A program made the position numbers and the translations under genes. The notes below the pieces were generated by a model. The model did no database searches and was not told the DNA's origin. It saw nothing but the letters and a program-made list of their open reading frames with translations. Shown one piece after another: positions 18,567 through 25,334 of a stretch of 25,334 nt of DNA; the first letter of the stretch is position 1; every line of letters begins with the position of its first letter. Source of the stretch: Sodalis-like endosymbiont of Proechinophthirus fluctus (lineage in GTDB: Bacteria > Pseudomonadota > Gammaproteobacteria > Enterobacterales > Enterobacteriaceae); contig NZ_LECR01000051.1 of NCBI RefSeq assembly GCF_001602625.1, positions 4,143 through 29,476 on the forward strand. Reading direction: 5' to 3'.

Positions 18567-18604
18567 GCAAGGCGGGTAGCTTATAGCAAGGCGGGTGGCT
18601 TGTA
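18567..18604 (+). repeat. 19-bp tandem duplication between bamE and ratB
   Basis: GCAAGGCGGGTAGCTTATA (18567-18585) is followed directly by GCAAGGCGGGTGGCTTGTA (18586-18604), with two differences. It lies between the convergent bamE and dead ratB. Confidence 0.85.
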
Positions 18605-18654
18605 GGGAGCTAAGGTTCTTCTGTCTTTGCGCAAGTGAGAGAGAGCGACCGCGG

Positions 18655-18938
18655 TAGTTTATTTTCGCTCGCTGATGGCGAAGCTCCTTAGGATCGATGA
18701 GCAACAGCCGGTAGATTTCCGCCTATTCCCCCATCACTGAGTTTATCTTCCAGTTTAGTGGGGGCCGAATGAGGATACCGACTTTATTAACGTCGAGATC
18801 GATGTCCTACCGTAGCGCCAGTAGACCGGAGGCACGAATCGCCTGCTCCAGGGTACTCCTCTACTGGAGCACCATCTGCTGCAGATATTAGCGCTCCAGC
18901 AATGCATAAATCACCTCTACCTGGTGGATATCAGGCAT
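18655..18938 (-). pseudogene. ratB: ratB (yfjF) pseudogene, RnfH/ubiquitin-like small protein
   Basis: RatB is a short UPF0125/RnfH-family protein with a ubiquitin-like fold encoded with ratA. The reading starts MPDIHQVEVIYALLER, hits a TAA, continues YLQQMVLQ, hits a TAG, then matches [13 protein letters not shown], a further stop, DIDLDVNKVGILIRPP, and, after a shift, AEIYRLLLIDPKELRHQRAK. E. coli RatB has [20 protein letters not shown] and [20 protein letters not shown]. At least three stops and a frameshift are visible. The ATG overlaps the end of ratA by eight bases, as expected for a translationally coupled pair. The 3' end is approximate. Confidence 0.88.
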
Positions 18939-19365
18939 GGTAAACCTCTTTTGCCCGGCGGGTGAACGCCATGACCATGCTATTCGCCATTTCCTTGAAA
19001 ATTCTCCCAAACGCCAATTCGATAAGTTTGTTTTTGAATTCAAAATCAAGATGAAACTCAACCTTGCTAGCCTCTTCGCTGAGCGGAATGAAACGCCAAT
19101 CGCCGGTAAAAGAGCTGAAAGGGCCTTCTACCAAACACATCACAATACTTTGATTTTTAGTAATAATATTACGGGTAGTAAACGATTTACTGATGCCCGC
19201 TTTGGATACATTTATTTCAGCGATTAATTCGCTGCCGTTCTGCTCAAGCACCCGGCTGGCGGTACATCCAGGAATAAATTCGGGATAAGCGCTAATATCA
19301 TTAACCAAGGTGAACATTTGCTCTGTGCTATAAGGAACCAGCGCAAAGCGCGTAATATGAGGCAT
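18931..19365 (-). CDS. ratA: RatA, START/Coq10-like domain protein
   Basis: A 144-residue polyketide-cyclase/START-fold protein. In E. coli RatA was reported to bind 50S subunits and block 70S formation; its eukaryotic relative Coq10 binds ubiquinone, so the cellular role is debated. Motifs seen are MPHITRFALVPYSTEQMFTL, VNDISAYPEFIPGC, NVSKAGISKSFTTRNII and EFHLDFEFKNKLIELAFGR. The ATG at 19365 matches the family N-terminus and has an AGGA ribosome site; an upstream ATG at 19392 adds nine residues. Divergent from smpB, and overlapping the now dead ratB at its 3' end. Confidence 0.92.
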   Translation of the reverse strand: MPHITRFALVPYSTEQMFTLVNDISAYPEFIPGCTASRVLEQNGSELIAEINVSKAGISKSFTTRNIITKNQSIVMCLVEGPFSSFTGDWRFIPLSEEASKVEFHLDFEFKNKLIELAFGRIFKEMANSMVMAFTRRAKEVYHA

Positions 19366-19509
19366 AATATTTCCTATCTTTAATTGATTCACATTAATAT
19401 TATCATTTTTCTCTACTGAGACAAAAATACCGTTAAGTTTGCTATGCTACGCCTGTTATGAAAAGTCAGCACAAGCGAGACGAAAGTTTTTCTTCCCCGA
19501 CCTTAACTG

Positions 19510-19515
19510 TATAAT
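19510..19515 (+). promoter_or_regulatory. Candidate extended -10 of smpB
   Basis: TGTATAAT occurs just before smpB, with TATAAT ending 10 bases before the ATG at 19526. If used, the leader would be only a few bases; an upstream promoter is equally possible. Confidence 0.3.
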
Positions 19516-19525
19516 ATTGCGCACT

Positions 19526-20008
19526 ATGACAAAGAAAAAACTACATAAACCTAGTTCAGCCACCATTGCGCAGAATAAACGCGCCCGACACGAATACTTC
19601 ATTGAACATGAGATTGAAGCGGGACTTTCGCTGCAGGGATGGGAAGTGAAATCGCTACATGCCGGCAAAGCGAACATCAGAGATAGCTATGTCTTGCTCA
19701 GGGATGGCGAAGCCTATCTTTTCAGCGCTACTTTCCAGCCGCTGACGTTGGCGTCTTCCTATGTAGTCTGTGACCCTATGCGAACTCGCAAGCTGCTGCT
19801 GAATAAACATGAACTCGATTCGCTATTCGGCCGCGTAAATCGTGAAGGTTATACGGTTGTCGTGCTCTCGCTTTATTGGAAAAACGCATGGGTGAAAGTG
19901 AAAATCGGCGTCGCCAAAGGGAAGAAAGAGTACGATAAACGTACCGACATTAAAGATCGAGAATGGCAGCTCGACAAAGTACGCATCATGAAACACGTCA
20001 GCCGATAA
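19526..20008 (+). CDS. smpB: SmpB, tmRNA-binding protein for trans-translation
   Basis: A 160-residue partner of tmRNA, which binds the tRNA-like domain and brings it to stalled ribosomes. The ATG at 19526 begins [20 protein letters not shown], matching E. coli [20 protein letters not shown] and giving the same length; an upstream in-frame ATG would add 29 residues. Conserved stretches are [40 protein letters not shown] and [20 protein letters not shown]. The basic C-terminal tail [33 protein letters not shown] reaches into the decoding site in related proteins. It sits immediately upstream of ssrA, with no defects. Confidence 0.97.
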   Translation: MTKKKLHKPSSATIAQNKRARHEYFIEHEIEAGLSLQGWEVKSLHAGKANIRDSYVLLRDGEAYLFSATFQPLTLASSYVVCDPMRTRKLLLNKHELDSLFGRVNREGYTVVVLSLYWKNAWVKVKIGVAKGKKEYDKRTDIKDREWQLDKVRIMKHVSR

Positions 20009-20010
20009 CG

Positions 20011-20039
20011 TTGCTGCCACGTCATAAGTTTGCTACAAT
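20011..20039 (+). promoter_or_regulatory. ssrA promoter
   Basis: TTGCTG (20011-20016), a 17-base spacer and TACAAT (20034-20039). Transcription would begin about seven bases before the mature 5' end of tmRNA at 20054, leaving a short leader for RNase P. Confidence 0.75.
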
Positions 20040-20053
20040 GGGATGGACAACTC

Positions 20054-20436
20054 GGGGCTGATCCTGGATTCGACGGGATTTGCGAAGCTCAAGGTGCATG
20101 CCGAGGTGAGGCTGGCCTCGTAAAAAAGCCTCAAAAAATAATTGCAAATGACTCGCAATACGAATCTGCTGCATTGGCAGCTTAATCGGCCTAATAAGCT
20201 GAAGATTCCCTCTCTCCCTAGCCTCTGCTCTTAGGACAGGGATCAAGAGAGGTCAAAACCAAAAGAGATCGCGTGGATGGTCCTGCCTGAGACTGAAGCG
20301 TTAAATTTAATCAGACTAGTCTGTTAGTGGCGTGTCCGTCCGCAGCTGACAGGCGAACGTAAAGACTGGACTAAGTATGTAGTACCCGAGGGCGTAGAAA
20401 TTCCGGACGCGGGTTCAAATCCCGCCAGCTCCACCA
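20054..20436 (+). ncRNA. ssrA: tmRNA (10Sa RNA)
   Basis: The tmRNA rescues ribosomes stalled on broken mRNAs, acting as both a tRNA charged with alanine and a short mRNA. The 5' end GGGGCTGATCCTGGATTCG and the 3' end, with TTCAAATCCCGCCAGCTCCACCA spanning 20414-20436, pair to form the acceptor stem (GGGGCTG with CAGCTCC) with an encoded CCA. The tag frame begins at GCAAATGACTCGCAATACGA and encodes ANDSQYESAALAA before TAA, so with the charged alanine the tag is 14 residues. It ends in the ALAA degradation signal recognised by ClpXP/ClpAP. The central region differs from E. coli ANDENYALAA and is three residues longer. Length is about 383 bases. Confidence 0.96.
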
Positions 20437-20477
20437 AAATTCTTAGTTGATAGATACCACAGTCGTTATAGCAGAGT

Positions 20478-20515
20478 CCTAAGAGCTTGCTAACGCGAGC
20501 CTCAAGGGGTTTTTT
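20478..20515 (+). terminator. Rho-independent terminator of ssrA
   Basis: A long stem (CCTAAGAGCTTGC, loop TAAC, GCGAGCCTCAAGGG, with a small AA/AA internal loop and one bulge) is followed by GTTTTTT. Confidence 0.85.
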
Positions 20516-21307
20516 GCCTGTATCTATCTGAAATGATCTGCCTGTGTCCAGTGATAATGGACAGGCGCACTGGTGATCATTATAATATGAATGCACATAA
20601 ATCACGCTCCACACCACCAACGTCTTAGTGTTTCTGCGACCAGCGCCCGGTTCCTTCAAAACGTATGAAGGCTAAGTGCGAGCATAAGGTACCTTTGTCG
20701 CCTAATTATATATTATGCCTATATCCCTAATCAATTGGGGTTTTGTAACCGAAAAATTCAAACAGTATATTTCTTTTTCCCAGCAGGAATGATTCGTAGC
20801 AGCTTGTGAACTGTTAAACAACTAACGCTGCTTCAAAGAGGTTTGGAAAACACTGCGAAAAGCCTGTAGCGTAAAGCTGCTCTGCTGCCTGTGGCAAGTA
20901 ACGGGAAAGATAGCTGGCATACAAACCCGGGCGATATCGCCACGCAGGCGCAGCTCGCCACCTTTACACGGCCACACCGGCGCAAGCCCCTTTGAGTTCG
21001 TCCACGAGGTCAACTGGATTTAGCACATACTTCTTAGTAGGTCTACAGAGCTGAAATCGGTTCAGGCCGGTTTTTTACATTTCAGGGCAGAATGAGCACG
21101 TCACATGTACACTTTTATAAACATAATAATTTAAATATTTTTATAATATATATTATATATAACTTATTAAGTTATATAGTTAATAAATTTTCCTGAAAAC
21201 AATTTTTGAATTTACTATTTCATTTGCAGATTAAGATGTTAATCATCGTTTAATCAGCTAGCCTTTTATAGATTACATAAAAATATTTATCAAAATAAGG
21301 AATTTAC
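20516..21307. other. Region downstream of ssrA without a recognised gene
   Basis: No gene could be identified. A hairpin-forming sequence (CCTGTGTCCA, then TGGACAGG) spans 20541-20565. A moderately GC-rich patch at about 20820-21020 has open frames on both strands (for example a 63-residue minus-strand frame beginning MTSWTNSKGLAPVW) but none with recognisable family features; it could be a degraded gene fragment. From about 21100 the composition turns strongly AT-rich. No integrase, no second copy of the ssrA 3' end and no complete insertion sequence were seen. Confidence 0.4.
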
Positions 21308-23137
21308 ATGGATTAAATTAATGAAGATAACATAAAATGTTATGACTGTTAAGAATACATAGAAGAGAAAGTTTCAAGGCAGATCCTAAAGTACTAGGCG
21401 AGGAAAGTGCTATAGAAACCTTAAATCTTCTACCTTTGGGGGACCAATATCTTAGTATGTCGGCGTCCGTACGCCTATGAGAGGCACCGAAACAAAATTG
21501 ATCTTAATCCATATAAGTCCTCTTTGTGGCGCAGACCCTGTAAGGATTGGAAGACACTTGAAAACAGGGTACTAGATATAATAGACAGGATTGATAAAAA
21601 TGGAGGCGATATTAAAGACTCGATAAACATTCTAGCTACACCTGTTGCAGATATGGAAGGCATTCAAAACCTATATGACTTATCATTTTTAGAACCCGAC
21701 TATACTAGTCATAGATTAAGTAAAAATAAAATTGATCGATTGTGTAAAATTCATAACGACTTTACTTAAAAGATAATAGACACACTAAATTTACCATAAA
21801 TAAAATTTTTTTTAAAAATAAAGTAAGTATTGTTGATATAAATTTATCATAGAAAATCAATGATTATAACATAAAATCTGAATTAACTGAGGTTCACTCT
21901 ATAAACAAAGGAAAAAGCAATAGCTGGAATATTATTTTAAGTCCCAAGAATTAATAAAATTCTAGTATGAGTCTGGCCATAATATCGTTAACAATCGAGT
22001 GTTTAAAACAGAGTATCGTGATATTTCCTATAATAAATTAATTTTAGCTAATTTTAAATATTTTTACATATTAAATGAAAAACTATGAAGTTAATGGTAA
22101 ACTTGCACTTGATAAAATAGGTTATCGAAAGTAATTATTTTTGGATGAAACATCATTGGAGCTGGCTTTGGAGTTCTAATAAATATTTTTCACTATAAAC
22201 AGACCAACAGGTTAGCTTTTCTTCGAAAGATGGTGCGGGAGAAAAAGATAATTTTTACATATTGTTCAATACAATTGATAAAATCTACCTTTTTCTAATT
22301 CATATAAAATCTGCCAATACCAGCAGTGCTGAAAGAAGAATTTCAGTCAGCGCTCACGATATAGTAATAAATGAAGATATAAAAAATATTTTTGATATTT
22401 TAATAGAAAAATTAGTTAGTTACTTAGGAGAATGTTCGGAAAAATACGAGGGTAAATATTGTTAGAAAGATAATAAAATCAGTATCTACAATTTATTTGT
22501 AGATACAATAAAATCATTTGTACTAGAAATAAAAATTAAATTTAGAGTGGTAATCGTAAAAACCCATACGATGAAAAGATATTACACTAAAAACGCACTT
22601 TTTACTATCAGTAAACAGTTAGAATTTATACTCGTTAGCATCGAGTCAGCAATCAGAGCATCCGGGACTGAATTTTATATAATCATTCATAATGATACCT
22701 AACCAGATAATCTGCTTAGATAATTCCTAAGGAATAGGGTAAATAATATCATTGATGTACATTCAAGTACATCACAGAAAGTTACATTTTTTAACCTAAA
22801 AAGGAATGGCAATATAAACGATACATTTATACTACGCCAGTGTATATTGAAAGTTTAACCCCTTCACCTCTTTTATAATGGTTACAAAAGATAATAGTCT
22901 TCTTCTTTCATAATCCAGTTATACCTTATCACTCCAGTATTATGCACAATTCCGGTGCAATATTATAAGACAGCGGCAGCCGAAAAATATTTATCAATTT
23001 CACCGAAAAAAGCTAGTAACAGTGCTACGCGAGATTTATGAAAAAAAACTGACGAACTATATTGTTATTATCATCGAATGCGAAATATCATTTTTTCTTA
23101 CTGCCAAATAGATCTCAGCTTATTAACCCCGATTTGA
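21308..23137 (+). pseudogene. Long eroded AT-rich gene of unknown identity (about 610 codons)
   Basis: An AAGGA ribosome site (21297-21301) lies six bases before an ATG at 21308. From there one frame stays in register to a TGA at 23135-23137, exactly 609 codons later, but contains many TAA/TAG stops. Coherent stretches in this frame include RHRNKIDLNPYKSSLWRRPC, KDWKTLENRVLDIIDRIDKN, NTIDKIYLFLIHIKSANTSS, DIKNIFDILIEKLVSYLGEC and YYKTAAAEKYLSISPKKASN. Other stretches are restored only by switching frame (DPKVLGEESAIETLNLLPLG; KINDYNIKSELTEVHSINKG; NNRVFKTEYRDISYNKLILA). No signal peptide or known domain was recognised. Composition and position after ssrA suggest horizontal acquisition. Confidence 0.55.
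22482..22506. repeat. Perfect 10-bp inverted repeat inside the eroded gene
   Basis: GTATCTACAA (22482-22491), a five-base loop TTTAT, and TTGTAGATAC (22497-22506). No T tract follows on the plus strand; on the minus strand it is followed by TGATTTTATT. Confidence 0.7.
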
Positions 23138-23568
23138 CTGTTGCTATTCAACATATATACTTTTAATAAGATCACATATCGTAATCATAAGTAATACAAT
23201 AAATAATAATATTTATTATATCTATATAATTATATTAATTAATTTATGTATTTTAGTTATATTTCTATTGATCTATGGTTTTCACATGGCTACTATCCAA
23301 AAACTTTCAGAAAAATTAACTTCAGAACTTTTACTAAGAAAACCGTTAAAATGAACACATTTTATGTTGGCATTGTTGCAAATTACAATTCCTCTTCACT
23401 GGTACAGACCGAGGCTCAGCGTGATAGGCTCAATATGGCCTGCTCCCCGGTGTAATCGTTAGTTAGTCATGCCCCGCCTATTAACTATTATCTATCTGGC
23501 AGATCAGATTTTTACTGTGTTATTGCTAAGAAGACTCAAGGGTTAATGCTTAACTGTAGGAGAAGGTT
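23138..23568. other. AT-rich stretch without a recognised gene
   Basis: Nearly pure A/T around 23200-23245. A plus-strand frame of 34 codons (MNTFYVGIVANYNSSSLVQT, then EAQRDRLNMACSPV) ends at a TAA near 23455; it is too short to judge and was not recognised. Composition rises back towards the chromosomal average after about 23380. Confidence 0.35.
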
Positions 23569-23963
23569 ATGTCAGTCATTGACCACATTGAAATTTCGGT
23601 AACGGATATGCAGAGCTATCGCGACCATTTTATCAATAGGCGCTGGCGCTACCACTGTGGTTTCTCCTGGTGATAACCGTAGACCTGACCCAATAGCTGC
23701 ACGGGAGGTTTTTGCCATGGACTTAGACCTGATGGGTATCCATGTCTTTCTGCAGCGACGGTTGTGCCAGTACATGTACTATTTTCTGCTCAATAGCACG
23801 CTACCGTAGACCAGTTTTGAGCCGCCGCCATATAGGTTGGCGGCAAAGACAATGGCATATGGCATATAGGGAGGTACACCGCCATTACTACAACTATTAT
23901 TATGCAGTCTACATTCTAGATCATGATGGCAATAATATGGAAGTAGTGTGTCAACAGAAGTAA
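23569..23963 (+). pseudogene. VOC-superfamily (glyoxalase/bleomycin-resistance-like) pseudogene
   Basis: An AGGAG ribosome site lies six bases before the ATG. The start MSVIDHIEISVTDMQSYRDH is a typical VOC first strand with its metal-binding His. After an internal frameshift it reads GATTVVSPGDNRRPDP and MDLDLMGIHVFLQRR. Another frame then reads TVDQF, a stop, AAAI, a stop, VGGKDNG. The end, HYYNYYYAVYILDHDGNNME-VVCQQK, resembles the family ending NYYAAFVLDPDGHNIEAV, including the terminal metal-binding Glu. The length of about 131 codons fits single-module VOC proteins. Substrate cannot be told. Two or more frameshifts and several stops make it non-functional. Confidence 0.75.
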
Positions 23964-24292
23964 ACTAAGGTATAAGGAGGAAACACCCGACAAAAAAACC
24001 GTGCAACGATCTGTGATATCATGATGGAGGATATTCTGGTAATAAAAACGTTACACTATTACAGGTTACCAAAGGGAAGACGCGATCTGCCTATCTATGA
24101 CGCTGTTTAATATCCAGCGCGTCCTGTAACACCTAGGCCGCTTTAGAGGCTTAGAGATGACTACTCTGTTTACTTGCTCATAGAGCGGGACTACCAGGAA
24201 AAATTTTCCAAAAAGTGAATGACAAGGATGAACATTATCGTTAAAAACCCCTATTGCAATACAACTTTGCAACATAGGTTCGCTCCGTTGGC
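23964..24292. other. Decayed stretch between the VOC and arnB remnants
   Basis: No gene is assigned. On the minus strand at 24174-24200 the peptide FLVVPLYEQ faintly resembles the ArnC N-terminal motif VSVVIPVYNEQ, and arnC normally follows arnB; this is too short to call. On the plus strand an AAGGAGG sequence near 23975 is followed by no usable start, and a 29-codon frame begins MMEDILVIKTLHYYRLPKG. Confidence 0.3.
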
Positions 24293-25221
24293 TTAACCGA
24301 TCCCAGCGATGCCGCACCGCTGCTCGTTAGCGCGGATAATAAACAGATGCCAGGCGTGGTAGTGTTCCCAGCTGGGCAGCGCCAGCGGAGCGGAGAAAAC
24401 GGCGTATCGGCCAGTTCGCGCAAATAGCGCTGGGCTAGAGCCGCACGGCGCGCGTTGTGCTGTAGTAATTTGTCTAGCTGTACCAGCGTAATGGCAGCAT
24501 TGATATCAGTCAGGTTGTATCTGTAATCTGGCACCATCACCTCCGCCTGCGAGGCCCGGTCATGCATATTGCGATTGAACGCATCCACCGCCAAACCGTG
24601 AAAATTTAAGCTGCGGATGCGCTGTGCCAGCGCATCGTCGTCCCTGACCAATACCGCCCTCGGCACCGGTCATATTCTTGATAGCATGGAACGAGAAAAT
24701 GGCGGTGCCGTCGGTACCCACGTAGCAGCATTTGTAGCCTGTCTCCGTCTCATACGCCGCATCCTCAATCACCGGGATGCTATAGCTTACACCCAGCAAC
24801 GAATAGCGTCGATATCTGCCGACGCGCCGGCGTAATGGACGGGCATAATAGCACGGGTATGCGGGGGTAATCGCTGCTTAAATAAGCTCAGGCGTCACAA
24901 TCAGCGTGTCGCGGTCGACATCGACCATGATAGGTTCGGCGCAGAGCAGGCAGATCATGTTCAAGGTGGAAACACACGTCTGCGAAGGCGTAATCACCTC
25001 ATCGCCAGGCTGCAACCCCAGGGCTATGAGCGTGACATGTATACCGCCGGTCGTCGAGCTCACGGCGATAGCATGACGATTGCCGGTCAATTGATAGAAC
25101 GTCTGTTCCAGCTGTGTGCATTTTGTCCCAATTGTAATCCAGCCCATCGCAGTACCTCACCGACGGTGGCGAGCGCGGCCTCGCCCAGCACAAGCTGTGC
25201 GAACGGAAAAAATTCAGACAT
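24293..25221 (-). pseudogene. arnB: arnB pseudogene, truncated (UDP-Ara4O aminotransferase of lipid A modification)
   Basis: ArnB is a PLP-dependent enzyme making UDP-4-amino-4-deoxy-L-arabinose, used to modify lipid A and resist cationic peptides. From the ATG at 25219-25221 it reads MSEFFPFAQLVLGEAALATV, then after a shift [40 protein letters not shown] and [16 protein letters not shown], then a stop. Further pieces are [35 protein letters not shown] with the PLP lysine, and [40 protein letters not shown] follows. Similarity ends at [11 protein letters not shown], a TAA at 24293, about 75 residues short of the family C-terminus. Several frameshifts are present. Confidence 0.9.
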
Positions 25222-25290
25222 TATTCAGTTTCTCTTAAAATGGTAAGTTACGATTTAGCGGCAGCAAGCGACATGATTGGTGTGAATGAA

Positions 25291-25309
25291 ATTACCGCTG
25301 AACGGTAAT
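25291..25309. promoter_or_regulatory. Inverted repeat upstream of arnB, possible operator
   Basis: ATTACCG (25291-25297), five bases, CGGTAAT (25303-25309), a perfect 7-bp dyad about 70 bases before the arnB start. It does not match the PmrA direct-repeat box expected for arn operons; the binding protein is unknown and it could be a transcript hairpin. Confidence 0.35.
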
Positions 25310-25334
25310 ATTCTGTAATGGATGACTGCGCTAC

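Noticed and set aside
20324..20659. Minus-strand 111-residue frame containing VELAGFEPASGIS
   Set aside because: It is antisense to the 3' end of tmRNA and its terminator; peptides like ELAGFEPA are typical spurious translations opposite tRNA-like T-arm sequences.
24174..24200. arnC start motif
   Set aside because: Only nine residues resemble ArnC and the flanking sequence does not continue the match in any frame.
25222..25260. PmrA box upstream of arnB (CTTACCATTTTAAG)
   Set aside because: The two half sites are too close together and one lacks the TTAA core; it does not fit YTTAAK-N5-YTTAAK.
20414..25334. Attachment-site duplication or integrase marking an island at ssrA
   Set aside because: No second copy of the ssrA 3' end and no integrase-like sequence were seen up to the window end, so an island boundary cannot be claimed.

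Overview
The window reads as chromosome of an enterobacterium undergoing genome degradation, most likely a Sodalis-type insect symbiont. This is inferred from gene order and protein similarity to E. coli/Yersinia-type Enterobacterales combined with very many recent, still readable pseudogenes. No database search was possible.

Left part (1-8800, minus strand): the conserved block rpoE-rseA-rseB-rseC-lepA-lepB-rnc-era-recO-pdxJ. rpoE, lepA, lepB, rnc, era, recO and pdxJ (cut by the window edge) are intact; rseA, rseB and rseC are all broken. Sigma-E survives with a recognisable autoregulatory promoter, while its membrane-bound control module is lost apart from a truncated soluble RseA N-terminal domain.

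Middle (8800-13400): a decayed stretch. It holds a short tail of nadB, an AT-rich tract with an unidentified eroded gene, and pseudogenes of yfiC/trmN6, srmB and grcA. The grcA remnant still has two FNR-type boxes upstream.

Right-centre (13690-20515): intact ung; intact grpE with a sigma-32 promoter, divergent from intact nadK; a dead recN that keeps LexA-type operators; intact bamE; dead ratB; intact ratA and smpB; and the tmRNA gene ssrA with promoter and terminator. This is the standard grpE/nadK/recN/bamE/ratB/ratA/smpB/ssrA order.

Right end (20516-25334): downstream of ssrA, a common integration point in enterobacteria, composition becomes strongly AT-rich. The region holds a roughly 610-codon eroded gene of unknown identity, then a broken VOC/glyoxalase-family gene and a truncated arnB (lipid A aminoarabinose pathway). 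No integrase, att repeat, CRISPR array or complete insertion sequence was seen.

Functionally, the retained genes serve translation (lepA, smpB/ssrA, era, rnc), secretion and envelope (lepB, bamE, rpoE), basic repair (recO, ung), folding (grpE) and cofactors (nadK, pdxJ). Lost functions are envelope-stress sensing, anaerobic pyruvate formate-lyase rescue, SOS-linked RecN, NAD de novo synthesis, cold-adaptation helicase SrmB and lipid A modification.
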